Shown: one piece after another, positions 1 to 6,087 of the stretch
Numbering within the stretch: position 1 is the first letter of the stretch
Layout of the letters: each line of letters starts with the position of its first letter
Assembly (NCBI GenBank): GCA_035534495.1
Contig: DATLRW010000108.1
Coordinates: 1-9,170, forward strand
DNA length: 9,170 nt
DNA from: JAKASX01 sp035534495
GTDB taxonomy: Bacteria; Acidobacteriota; Terriglobia; Acidiferrales; UBA7541
Reading direction: 5' to 3'
The notes under the pieces: generated by a model
The model's input: only the letters and a program-made list of their open reading frames with translations
Told to the model about the DNA's origin: nothing
The model's database searches: none
Program-made: the position numbers and the translations under genes

Positions 1-231
1 CATAACGACACTCCCTCCAAAGCGGGGTATGTTGGAAAACTCCGAGTCGTTCCCCGGAGCATGGAACCCTTCATCTTAGTGAGAAAAGGCGTCGTAGACT
101 ATTTCACCATAATCGATAAGCTTGGCTGTTACCGACACTAAGGATCCGTTGAATAAATCTGACGGATTGGTAGTAAGTATGCCCTCGTAGGCTGCGTTCC
201 TCTCTGCCATCTGCAGATTTCCGTGCGTTGC

Positions 232-251
232 GGGACAGACGGGGACAGACG
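232..251. repeat. Tandem duplication of a 10-bp unit
   Basis: The unit GGGACAGACG occurs twice head to tail. The second copy forms the outer part of the left arm of the inverted repeat at 241-401. The right arm carries only one copy, in reverse orientation at 391-400, so the left end has an extra unit. Confidence 0.8.
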
Positions 252-401
252 GGAAGTTTTCCGTCACTCCTGCCTGTCGGTCCTGAGAATAGACTGCCCC
301 GCGTTGCCGCGCTGGGTCACGTGGTGCGGCAGGTTTGCGACTACGACGCGAGCGAGCCGAGCCAGCCGCGTACGCTAGCAGAAAACGTCCCGTCTGTCCC
401 C
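241..401. repeat. 161-bp element bounded by 21-bp inverted repeats (MITE/REP-like)
   Basis: The left arm (241-261) begins GGGGACAGACGGGA and ends GTTTTC. The right arm (381-401), read on the opposite strand, is identical except at one base (255 against 387), giving 20 of 21 matches. The arms enclose 119 bp with no usable reading frame. Two nearly perfect 21-bp arms this close together are not expected by chance. Short repeat-bounded, gene-less units of this size suit a miniature inverted-repeat transposable element, or flanking repeats of the kind found beside REP-associated tyrosine transposases. No target-site duplication is obvious outside the arms, and no transposase is in the window, so the family is not assigned. 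Confidence 0.55.
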
Positions 402-433
402 GAGTTCCAGGGGTGACGTGTCACACCCCCTCC

Positions 434-450
434 CGGTGCCGCAGGCACCG
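434..450. other. GC-rich perfect hairpin
   Basis: CGGTGCC and GGCACCG form a perfect 7-bp stem around the loop GCA. It lies 24 bases beyond the stop of the small membrane-protein gene at 474-710 (minus), where a terminator could sit. No T-run follows on either strand, so it would be an atypical intrinsic terminator. It could instead be a REP-like hairpin related to the neighbouring inverted-repeat element. Confidence 0.4.
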
Positions 451-473
451 CTTCTTCGGGCGCTCTACGGCGT

Positions 474-710
474 TCATCTTTCGGCGGTTCCCGGCCCTTC
501 CCTCTGACCTCCCACGAGATTCCCAACGAAAGAAAGAATCCAGAGGACCAGGCAAAAATCCAGTGAGTCGATGGCCGCTATCGCCAGTGCCGGAACCCAC
601 CTAGTACCCCAGGGCACGAACAGAATCAACGGGACATGAAGCGCCACGATGACCGTCATCGTGATCCAAAACCACGCGTGGCGCCTCAGCCTCCACTTCA
701 AAACAAACAT
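474..710 (-). CDS. Small two-helix membrane protein of unknown function
   Basis: The product has 78 residues and no family I can name. A basic start (KWRLRRH, residues 5-11) is followed by two hydrophobic helices at about 12-33 and 38-67, then a short polar tail. This predicts an inner-membrane protein with its N-terminus in the cytoplasm. Long hydrophobic stretches rich in W, I, V and L are unlikely in a non-coding frame, which is the main reason to accept it. The ATG at 710 has no clear ribosome binding site, and the frame stays open only to a stop at 756-758. The gene may therefore be a 5'-truncated remnant of a longer membrane-protein gene. It follows the exported-protein gene at 858-1367 on the same strand after a gap of 147 bp. 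Confidence 0.45.
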   Translation of the reverse strand: MFVLKWRLRRHAWFWITMTVIVALHVPLILFVPWGTRWVPALAIAAIDSLDFCLVLWILSFVGNLVGGQREGPGTAER

Positions 711-857
711 TAAACCAAGTACCGCGACGCGCCGGAGACGACCCAGCGGACGCGCTCACCGGCCATACAAGCCACCGACTCCGCGCCTGGCTGAACTTCC
801 CATCAGCACGACCGACCAGACGCTGCACAGGCCGCTGGCTGCGGCCCGTACGCAGTT
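711..857. other. Intergenic, nothing recognised
   Basis: GC-rich spacer between two small minus-strand genes. I see no clear promoter, hairpin terminator or RNA gene in it. Reading frames crossing it are arginine- and proline-rich shadows without start signals. Confidence 0.4.
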
Positions 858-1367
858 CTACTTCGTAGCCGGTTTGGGTTGCGAATCGGTGTAGGCTTCG
901 CAACTGACCGAGGAGTCCACCGCGAGCAGGTTCTTCATCGAAAGCGTGACCCTCGGCTGCTTCTCGATCTTTTTGATCGCGGACACAAGGTGCTCGCGGG
1001 TCCACGTGCCGCCAAGCGGTGGGGACACAAAAAACACCCCCTTATCCGCATCCTTGGATAGTCTGAAGCGCGCGTTGTTTTGGATGTTGAAGTTCTGGCG
1101 GCCATCGCGTTCGGTCAGGAAGATGGTAAACACGAGTCCATCCGGCCGCGAAGGGTCCGGATAATCCACCACGTAAAGCATCTTCTTTCCGGGGTAGGAC
1201 TTCTCATCGAGAAGGTAGCCGAACGTCAGCTTTGTAGCTTTGGTCTGTGGAAGAAAACCCTTCGCAGCTAAGCACTCAGCCGCCGGAGGCAAGAAAACCC
1301 GTCCTTGATCCTGCGCATGGCCAGCACAACTCAAGCAGATTAGCGTCCCAAGCAAAACGCACTTCAT
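858..1367 (-). CDS. Small exported protein next to the RHS tip; possible immunity protein
   Basis: The product has 169 residues and matches no family I recognise. The chosen ATG at 1367 is preceded by AGGA at 8-base spacing and gives a clean signal peptide: MK, a hydrophobic core at residues 4-15, and a likely cut after GHA at residue 18. In-frame ATGs at 1382 and 1391 would only lengthen the signal sequence. The mature part (about 151 residues) is rich in charged and beta-prone residues. It has one cysteine near each end (in AECLAAK and SVSCEAY), which could form a disulfide in the periplasm. The longest form of the frame starts two bases after the RHS stop codon, so the genes are probably co-transcribed and perhaps translationally coupled. 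That position is where immunity genes of RHS toxins usually lie, and export would suit a toxin acting on the cell wall. The immunity role is inference only. Confidence 0.7.
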   Translation of the reverse strand: MKCVLLGTLICLSCAGHAQDQGRVFLPPAAECLAAKGFLPQTKATKLTFGYLLDEKSYPGKKMLYVVDYPDPSRPDGLVFTIFLTERDGRQNFNIQNNARFRLSKDADKGVFFVSPPLGGTWTREHLVSAIKKIEKQPRVTLSMKNLLAVDSSVSCEAYTDSQPKPATK

Positions 1368-1393
1368 GGCAGATGTCCTCATGGTCACCATCC

Positions 1394-3025
1394 TCAGTGC
1401 CCTGGATCGTTGTAAATGTAAATGTACGTTGGCAATCGACTCGTGCTGTCTTTGAACGGTCCAAAAGATTGAAATACCGACTGGCGGCCACTGCCAATCG
1501 GACGGCTGTGGAGCCGACTCGGCGGTATGTGACTTGTTCCGTAGAACGTCCGCCCCTGGACCGGGTCCGCTCCTCCGTTAGCCCGATTCGTATAGGCATC
1601 TTGCATAGCCGTCGCAAGCGGCGTCGCCGCTGTGCCTGTGTCTGGGGCCACCTCGTTTGGCCTCTTTTTGTTGGCGTTATTGATAAGCGCATTAGCGAGT
1701 GCGTCTGAACCGTTTTGAAGTTCTTTTGGATCGCCGCCTTTGGGTGTGCTCAAGCTCCCGATCTCGTTGGTCAGAACCTTCGAAAGATCGCCCACCGTTG
1801 TATTCCCGACGGCTTCATTGTTCGGGTTCTGCTGTTGGGCCGAAGGCGACGTGGGGGTCACGCAGCCGTGCGTAGCCGTATCACGGATGTCGTTCTCGCA
1901 TTGGACGTGGCCAGTTGGATCGGTACCGCTTAGCGGATTATCGCCCAGGTAGCTGTACAGATTCAGACTTTGCGGGTTCGAGTAATTCGCGTAAGGAACG
2001 CCCTCGGGATTTTTCGACCAGTCCGGCGTCATGAAACGGCCGAGGCTCGACCCGTAGTAACGTGCGCCGAAATAATCCAGGCCCGATTCACTGTCGCGTT
2101 CTTTGCCGGTGAATTTGTGCGTGATGGTGTTTGTGGTGCTGCATACCGAGCTGTCCTGCTCGCCATAGGGATAGAACACGTTGCAATCGGCGACGCCGCC
2201 GGTGACGTTCGTCAGCAGGCTGCTCGAACCGATCTGGTTCTGCGTGACGAAATACGTGGTCGAGTTGCGATATTCGGCCAGCAACCGCCCTCCGAAATAG
2301 GCGTATCCGGTGGACCAGTTCGGGTCCATTTCCGCCAGCACCTGCCCATCCTTATCGCGAATGTAGTCCGTGTTCACGCCGCCGACTGTTTTGCGGGCTC
2401 GGCGGCCGAAGGCGTCGTAAACGTAGGTTGCCGTCGAGCCGCCGTCCACGGCGGTGATGCGTCCCGCAGCGTCGTAGGTATAGGTCTGGCTGCCGTCGCC
2501 CGTGAGGTCGCCGGCGGCATCGTACTGAAATCTGGATGGCGTAACGATCTGGTTATTCGAGTTATAGCCGAGCGACGAAGTGTCGCACGTGCCGCTGGTG
2601 GCGTTTTGCGCGGTGCGATTGCCCCAGGCATCGTAGGACCATGACAGTCCCAGGCAACTCCCGCCCGTCCCGGTCATGCTGGCCAGCCGGTTGAGGGGAT
2701 CATAGCCAAAGGCGCGGCTGTAGCTCTGCTGGCCGGTGGCTGCGATAGACATCACGTCGCCGTTGTCCGACGAGCCCGCATTGTAGCCGTAGCCGAGATC
2801 CAGAACCGTCCCGCCGGGCTGGGAGTCGGTGCAGGAGCCGTAGTAGGAGCCGGTGGAGTTCAGGTCCCTGAGACAATGCTGGAGGCGGTCATTATACGCC
2901 GTGGTCTCCGTCAGCCCGTTGCCCAGGGTCATTTTCCGGATGGCTCCGTTTGGCCAGTATCCCACGGTCGGGTCGACGGTTGCCAGGGTGCCGGGATGTT
3001 GAGAGTCCGACCAGCTACTTGTCAA
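1394..3025 (-). CDS. RHS/YD-repeat protein, C-terminal part, 5'-truncated
   Basis: This encodes the last part of an RHS-family protein, 543 residues from a TTG at 3025. YD repeats are clear (for example GYDPLNRLASM, YTYDAAGRITAV, YVYDAFGRRARK). They are followed by the RHS-associated core at about 305-373: FTGKERDSESGLDYFGARYY, then GRFMTPDW, then LNLYSYLGDNPLSGTDPTG. After the core comes a tip of 170 residues (374-543). In this family the tip is the variable domain, often a toxin, enclosed in the YD-repeat shell. The tip contains LSKVLTNEIGSL, DALANALIN and a late GPF...YIYIYN stretch, resembling SleB-type cell-wall hydrolases (weak, by eye). YD-like sequence continues in frame upstream of 3025 to about 3118 without an ATG or GTG start. 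Full RHS proteins usually exceed 1000 residues and carry a secretion signal or N-terminal domain. None is present, so the gene is probably a truncated copy that may not be expressed. Confidence 0.85.
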   Translation of the reverse strand: MTSSWSDSQHPGTLATVDPTVGYWPNGAIRKMTLGNGLTETTAYNDRLQHCLRDLNSTGSYYGSCTDSQPGGTVLDLGYGYNAGSSDNGDVMSIAATGQQSYSRAFGYDPLNRLASMTGTGGSCLGLSWSYDAWGNRTAQNATSGTCDTSSLGYNSNNQIVTPSRFQYDAAGDLTGDGSQTYTYDAAGRITAVDGGSTATYVYDAFGRRARKTVGGVNTDYIRDKDGQVLAEMDPNWSTGYAYFGGRLLAEYRNSTTYFVTQNQIGSSSLLTNVTGGVADCNVFYPYGEQDSSVCSTTNTITHKFTGKERDSESGLDYFGARYYGSSLGRFMTPDWSKNPEGVPYANYSNPQSLNLYSYLGDNPLSGTDPTGHVQCENDIRDTATHGCVTPTSPSAQQQNPNNEAVGNTTVGDLSKVLTNEIGSLSTPKGGDPKELQNGSDALANALINNANKKRPNEVAPDTGTAATPLATAMQDAYTNRANGGADPVQGRTFYGTSHIPPSRLHSRPIGSGRQSVFQSFGPFKDSTSRLPTYIYIYNDPGH

Positions 3026-3118
3026 AGACGTGGGCCGTCCCGCCGCGTCGAAGGCCTGAGTGAAGGTTGTCCCTTGCGAGTTCGTGTATGTGGTTAAGTC
3101 GCCTCTTGGATGCGCCAG
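3026..3118 (-). pseudogene. Upstream in-frame extension of the truncated RHS gene
   Basis: Translation in the RHS frame continues without a stop to 3181 (TAA at 3179-3181, inside icd). It still reads as RHS sequence over about 30 residues: GDLTTYTNSQGTTFTQAFD and AAGRPTSL, matching the YD-repeat pattern. Beyond about 3118 it changes to arginine/alanine-rich sequence typical of an out-of-frame read across the icd end. No ATG, GTG or ribosome binding site is present. The coding similarity thus outruns any usable start, showing that the 5' part of the RHS gene has been lost and the break lies close to the icd stop codon. Confidence 0.7.
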
Positions 3119-3158
3119 TTCCCTTCCCGCCGGCCCAGCGCGGGCCGATCGAAAGGCG

Positions 3159-4163
3159 TCAGGCGCCGAGCGCGCCGATTACGGCGGCGACGAATTCACT
3201 GGTGGTTGCCCGTCCGCCCGGGATATCGCGCGTGATCCAGCGGCCTTCCTTGTAGACCTGGATCAAAGCCGCCTGCACGCGGCTGGCCGCCTCGGCCTCG
3301 CCGAGGTGGTCGAGCATCAGGACGCTGCTGAGCAGGAGCGCCGTGGGATTGGATATTCCCTTGCCGGCGATATCGGGGGCTGTTCCGTGGACGGCTTCAA
3401 AGAGGGCCGCATGATGGCCCACGTTCGCGCTGGGGACCACCCCGAGGCCTCCAACCAGCCCGGCCGCCTCGTCGCTGAGGATGTCGCCGTAAAGATTCGT
3501 CAGCAAAAGAATGTCGAATTGCCGGGGATTGGTGATGAGTTGCATGGCGGCGTTATCGACGATCAATTCGTGGTACTCGATGTCGGGATACTCGACGGCC
3601 ACGTTCCGTATGCTGTCGAGGAACATGCCGTCGGTGAGCTTCATGATGTTGGCTTTGTGGATCGCGTGGATTTTCTTCCGGTTGTGCGAGCGCGCGTATT
3701 CGAAAGCATAACGGGCGATCCGCGTCGACGCTTTTTCGGTGATGATTTTCAGGCTGACGACCACGCCCGGAACCACCGTGTGCTCCACTCCGGAATAGAG
3801 GTCCTCCGTGTTCTCGCGGATCAGGACCATGTCGATATTGTGGAAAAGTGTGGGAACGCCTTCCAGGTCGCGGATGGGGCGCACATTGGCGAACAGGTCG
3901 AGTCCCTGGCGAAGGGCCACATTGAGACTGCGATGGCCACCACCGATGGGCGTCATCATCGGCCCCTTCAAGGCCACGCCGGTGCGTTGCACCGACGCAA
4001 GGGCTTCGGACAGGAAATTGTCGTAACCCACGCCGTGCTTGTGCCTGTCTATGATTTCCCAATCGATATTTACGCCGGTTGACTGCAAGATTTCCTGAAC
4101 AGCCTGGCAAACTTCCGGTCCAATCCCGTCTCCGGGAATCAGGGTAACTTTATGTGTGGTCAT
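3159..4163 (-). CDS. icd: Isocitrate dehydrogenase, NAD-dependent type
   Basis: This enzyme oxidatively decarboxylates isocitrate to 2-oxoglutarate in the TCA cycle, in the cytoplasm, using a divalent metal. The product has 334 residues, full length for the short isocitrate/isopropylmalate dehydrogenase family. Seen in order: the N-terminal IPGDGIGPEV (9-18); the substrate loop with S79, N81, R85 and LDLFANVRP (88-96); RENTEDLYSG (116-125); HKANIMK with the likely catalytic lysine K170; candidate metal ligands D203, D227 and D231 (VDNAAMQ, NLYGDILSDEAAG); and the cofactor motif HGTAPDIAG (259-267). D264-I265 in that motif is the NAD-type signature, where NADP enzymes carry Lys-Tyr. The similarity to mitochondrial-type NAD-IDH (ENTED.YSGVEH, ASTRIARYAFEYA) argues against isopropylmalate dehydrogenase. 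The ATG at 4163 begins the conserved N-terminus; a TTG at 4265 would add 34 residues unlike the family. No Shine-Dalgarno precedes the ATG. Confidence 0.93.
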   Translation of the reverse strand: MTTHKVTLIPGDGIGPEVCQAVQEILQSTGVNIDWEIIDRHKHGVGYDNFLSEALASVQRTGVALKGPMMTPIGGGHRSLNVALRQGLDLFANVRPIRDLEGVPTLFHNIDMVLIRENTEDLYSGVEHTVVPGVVVSLKIITEKASTRIARYAFEYARSHNRKKIHAIHKANIMKLTDGMFLDSIRNVAVEYPDIEYHELIVDNAAMQLITNPRQFDILLLTNLYGDILSDEAAGLVGGLGVVPSANVGHHAALFEAVHGTAPDIAGKGISNPTALLLSSVLMLDHLGEAEAASRVQAALIQVYKEGRWITRDIPGGRATTSEFVAAVIGALGA

Positions 4164-4175
4164 GGTCAGAGGGTC

Positions 4176-4205
4176 ATTGTAAGGATGCAGCGCAGACTTG
4201 CGCAA
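4176..4205 (-). promoter_or_regulatory. Putative icd promoter
   Basis: On the minus strand, TACAAT (4176-4181, five of six matches to a sigma-70 -10 box) follows TTGCGC (4200-4205, a weak -35) after an 18-bp spacer. Transcription would start about 5-7 bases before the icd ATG at 4163. This agrees with the absence of a Shine-Dalgarno sequence and suggests a leaderless or nearly leaderless mRNA. The call is by eye. Confidence 0.35.
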
Positions 4206-4229
4206 ATGGGCGAAATTCTCCGCAAATGG
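4201..4229. repeat. Direct repeat CGCAAATGG over the icd promoter
   Basis: The 9-base sequence CGCAAATGG occurs at 4201-4209 and again at 4221-4229. The period is 20 bases, about two helical turns, which would put both copies on the same DNA face. The copy nearer icd overlaps the proposed -35 box. This is the arrangement expected for a pair of regulator binding sites, but the regulator is unknown. Confidence 0.45.
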
Positions 4230-4266
4230 ACCGGCCTGTTTTCCTCGTGGATCTGCTAATTGCAAT

Positions 4267-4285
4267 GAGGCAAGGGGTTTGCCTC
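4267..4285. other. Perfect hairpin in the divergent icd/small-gene region
   Basis: GAGGCAA and TTGCCTC form a 7-bp stem around the loop GGGGT, followed by the self-complementary GGGCCC. It lies between the divergent icd and 4396-4707 genes, where neither is translated. No T-run follows directly, so it is not a standard terminator. It may be an operator or an mRNA leader structure of the plus-strand gene. Confidence 0.35.
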
Positions 4286-4395
4286 GGGCCCGGGGTTGGC
4301 TTTTTGTGGCCTCTGACGTGCAAGTATGAAGTATCGGGCAGGACGGCCCAACTCACATGTCCAGCGATATTCGGCCTGGCAGAGAGAGGTACAAC

Positions 4396-4707
4396 ATGTA
4401 TGAAATGGGACGCATGCCAACAAAAGCGGGTGCCGACGGACAGGATATAGCGAAAGCGCCCCTCCCCTTCTTGCCGGCGGTAGAAGAGACGGCGGCCTAC
4501 ACCGCCAAGGTGAAAAGCCTGACCAACTACGAGGTATGGAGAAATGTCGAATCGGCGCTTCTTACCCTGATGCCCGGTCAGGAGTCCGACGAAGCGAAAT
4601 GGTGGAATCTGAGAATCCTGCTGGACGAGGTGAATTGGAGGCTTTCGGGTCTGGAAGGGGCTGGCTCGGCCTCGCCCCGGTTCCCCCTGAATTTTTACTC
4701 CAACTAG
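4396..4707 (+). CDS. Small hypothetical protein, only plus-strand gene
   Basis: The product has 103 residues and matches no family I recognise. The start at 4396 is chosen because GAGAGG lies six bases before the ATG, a strong ribosome binding site. The in-frame ATG at 4357 lacks one and was not chosen. There is no signal peptide or membrane helix. Residues 1-30 look flexible. The part at about 35-85 (ETAAYTAKVKSLTNYEVWRN, LLTLMPGQESDEAKWWN, RILLDEVNWRLSGL) is amphipathic and probably forms two or three helices, so a small soluble, perhaps protein-binding, domain is likely. It diverges from icd and converges with the HEAT-repeat gene, with only 19 bases between the two stops. Confidence 0.65.
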   Translation: MYEMGRMPTKAGADGQDIAKAPLPFLPAVEETAAYTAKVKSLTNYEVWRNVESALLTLMPGQESDEAKWWNLRILLDEVNWRLSGLEGAGSASPRFPLNFYSN

Positions 4708-4726
4708 GCGCGGTAGGGTAGCCGGG

Positions 4727-5569
4727 TCAGGAACCGGACTGGTTGCGGTCGTGAATCTCCTGCATTGTGGAGCGGGCCTGCTGGACGACTTCGGCGGACA
4801 TGCCGGGAAGACTGCGGGCGTAGGGGGCGATTGCGTTCAGATCGCCCGGCTGCCCGATGAGAAATAGTGCCCGGAGCGCCTCGCGGGCCATCTCGGACGT
4901 CGGCGAAAGTACGGCGATCGGGTCTCCTGCGGCGACAGTGGCGCCATCGGCGGCCGTCCACCGCGCCAAGCTGCCAGGCGAGCCTGCGCGAACATCGATT
5001 TTCTGCTTGCCCTCAATGCGGGCGACTATCGTATCGGAATTCACTCCCTGCCCTACGTTCAGCAGCCGTTTCAGTCTGCCCCCCTGCGGTGCCAGCAGCG
5101 GTTCTCCGGTGAGCATGCGAAGGATTTCCGCATGGCCGCTCGAATCATGAAAGCGGACCAGTCCCAGCGCCGCGTTCATGCGCACCAGGGGCTGCTGGTC
5201 GTGGAGAAGCGTGAGAAGGGTCTGGTGAAACTCGGGAACCGTGTTGTCCTGGCCCATCACCCAGGCCGCCGTTTCGCGAATTTGCGGGATGGGACAGCTG
5301 GCCAGACGGGCCACATCGGGATACCAGCGCTGGACGGATTTGTCGCCGCGAATGATCTTATCGGCCAGCAGCGAGAGCGCGTGCTGGGTCTGCTGCGGGT
5401 TGTTCAGATGCGTGAGATCCTGCTGAATTTGCGCGTTGCTGAGCGGCGTTCCAAACCAGGTCGCGTGCCAGAACATAAAAGGGACGAACACGGCCAAAAG
5501 CGTCAGCACGACAACGAGCACGACCCAGCGGGTCGGGACTCTGCGTTCGGGATCGATAGAGGAGGACAT
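4727..5569 (-). CDS. Membrane-anchored HEAT-repeat protein with an inserted lipoyl/HlyD-like barrel
   Basis: The product has 280 residues. A short basic N-terminus precedes one transmembrane helix (about 15-34), so the rest probably lies outside the cytoplasm, anchored to the inner membrane. Residues about 55-155 show helical HEAT-type repeats (LLADKIIRGD, IRETAAWVMGQ, VRMNAALGLVRF). Residues about 179-224 look like a biotinyl-lipoyl/HlyD barrel-sandwich domain: IVARIEGKQKIDVRAGSPG, then W.AADGATVAAGDPIAVLSP. The Gly-Asp turn and Leu-Ser-Pro end are typical, and there is no lysine for a covalent cofactor at the turn. Helical repeats resume at about 225-275. It is the last gene of the cox-assembly cluster, 82 bp after the DUF420 gene, suggesting a scaffolding role in oxidase or metal handling, which is inference. 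The ATG at 5569 has no strong ribosome binding site but starts a natural N-terminus before the helix. Confidence 0.75.
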   Translation of the reverse strand: MSSSIDPERRVPTRWVVLVVVLTLLAVFVPFMFWHATWFGTPLSNAQIQQDLTHLNNPQQTQHALSLLADKIIRGDKSVQRWYPDVARLASCPIPQIRETAAWVMGQDNTVPEFHQTLLTLLHDQQPLVRMNAALGLVRFHDSSGHAEILRMLTGEPLLAPQGGRLKRLLNVGQGVNSDTIVARIEGKQKIDVRAGSPGSLARWTAADGATVAAGDPIAVLSPTSEMAREALRALFLIGQPGDLNAIAPYARSLPGMSAEVVQQARSTMQEIHDRNQSGS

Positions 5570-5651
5570 TGGGACCGGTCAAATGTAATCTTCAGTCTAC
5601 ACGAAACTCCGGCGTGTCGCCTCGGGTACCTGCGCGGCGCCGGGGCATTGG

Positions 5652-6056
5652 CTAGCGAAAGAGCATGAAGTAGACCGCGACGCCGGTGACGGAAACGAAA
5701 AGCCAGATGGGCAGCGTCCAGCGGGCGATCCGGCGATGGCGCGGAAAGTGGCCGCGAAAGGCGTGAATCAGCGTGATGATGGCCAGGGGCGGAATGGTGG
5801 CGGCGAGGATCGTGTGCGGGATCAGGATCGAAAAGTAGGCGACGCGAAGCCACCCCGTGCCGTGATAGCGGATGATGCCGTGCGTGAAATGGAACCAGAG
5901 GTAGCCGACGAGAAAAAGGCTGGAGAGAACGAAGGCCCCAATCATCGACCAATGATGGGCGCGAATGCGCCCGCGGCGGATAAACACATACCCCGCCGTC
6001 AATAGCACGGCGCTCAAGGCGTTCAGGGTTGCGTTCAGCGCGGGGAGTGCAACCAC
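5652..6056 (-). CDS. DUF420 membrane protein (CtaM/YozB-like oxidase assembly factor)
   Basis: This is an inner-membrane protein of the DUF420 family. Its Gram-positive member CtaM (YozB) is needed for activity of aa3/caa3-type heme-copper oxidases. The GTG start at 6056 gives 134 residues and is preceded by GATGAGG at 5-base spacing. A TTG at 6155 would overlap the preceding gene by 68 bases and add non-family sequence. The family-like N-terminus LPALNATLNALSAVLLTAGY is followed by about four hydrophobic helices (6-26, 38-58, 74-98, 111-132). Conserved-looking histidines (H34, H35, H56, H59, H81, H98) near helix ends could bind heme or copper. The C-terminal RHRRIARWTLPIWLFVSVTG is typical of the family. 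It lies 31 bp after the small membrane-protein gene and in the same direction as ctaA and ctaB, supporting an oxidase-assembly role. Confidence 0.85.
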   Translation of the reverse strand: MVALPALNATLNALSAVLLTAGYVFIRRGRIRAHHWSMIGAFVLSSLFLVGYLWFHFTHGIIRYHGTGWLRVAYFSILIPHTILAATIPPLAIITLIHAFRGHFPRHRRIARWTLPIWLFVSVTGVAVYFMLFR

Positions 6057-6087
6057 GCCAGCCTCATCGTGAAGGACGGGGAAGAAT

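Larger units (their letters stand above)
1..473. other. No convincing gene; holds an inverted-repeat element
   Basis: No reading frame here has a supported start and protein-like content over a useful length. The first 220 bases are lower in GC than the rest of the window. On the minus strand, an open frame ending at 76 gives a short protein-like stretch (about 43 residues from an internal ATG at 210, start MAERNAAYEG) that might be a gene remnant, but it has no recognisable family. The other contents are the inverted-repeat structure at 241-401 and a GC-rich hairpin at 434-450, listed separately. The region looks like an accessory junction or decayed DNA. Confidence 0.5.

Noticed and set aside
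76..267. Minus-strand frame of 63 codons
   Set aside because: It reads through the inverted-repeat arm at its start and has no ribosome binding site or recognisable family. The part from 210 down to 76 looks faintly protein-like but is not enough to call a gene.
232..401. CRISPR array
   Set aside because: Only two tandem 10-bp units and one inverted copy; there are no regular repeats with spacers and no cas genes.
601..1005. Minus-strand frame of 134 codons
   Set aside because: It overlaps the exported-protein gene and the small membrane-protein gene out of frame, and its product is low-complexity Arg/Ala-rich.
1276..1692. Minus-strand frame of 138 codons within the RHS end
   Set aside because: Arg/Thr-rich shadow of the RHS tip in another frame, without start signals.
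3060..4082. Open plus-strand frame of 340 codons
   Set aside because: It lies antisense to icd, whose every family motif is present on the other strand. Its product has no recognisable motif and is an artefact of GC-rich codon use.
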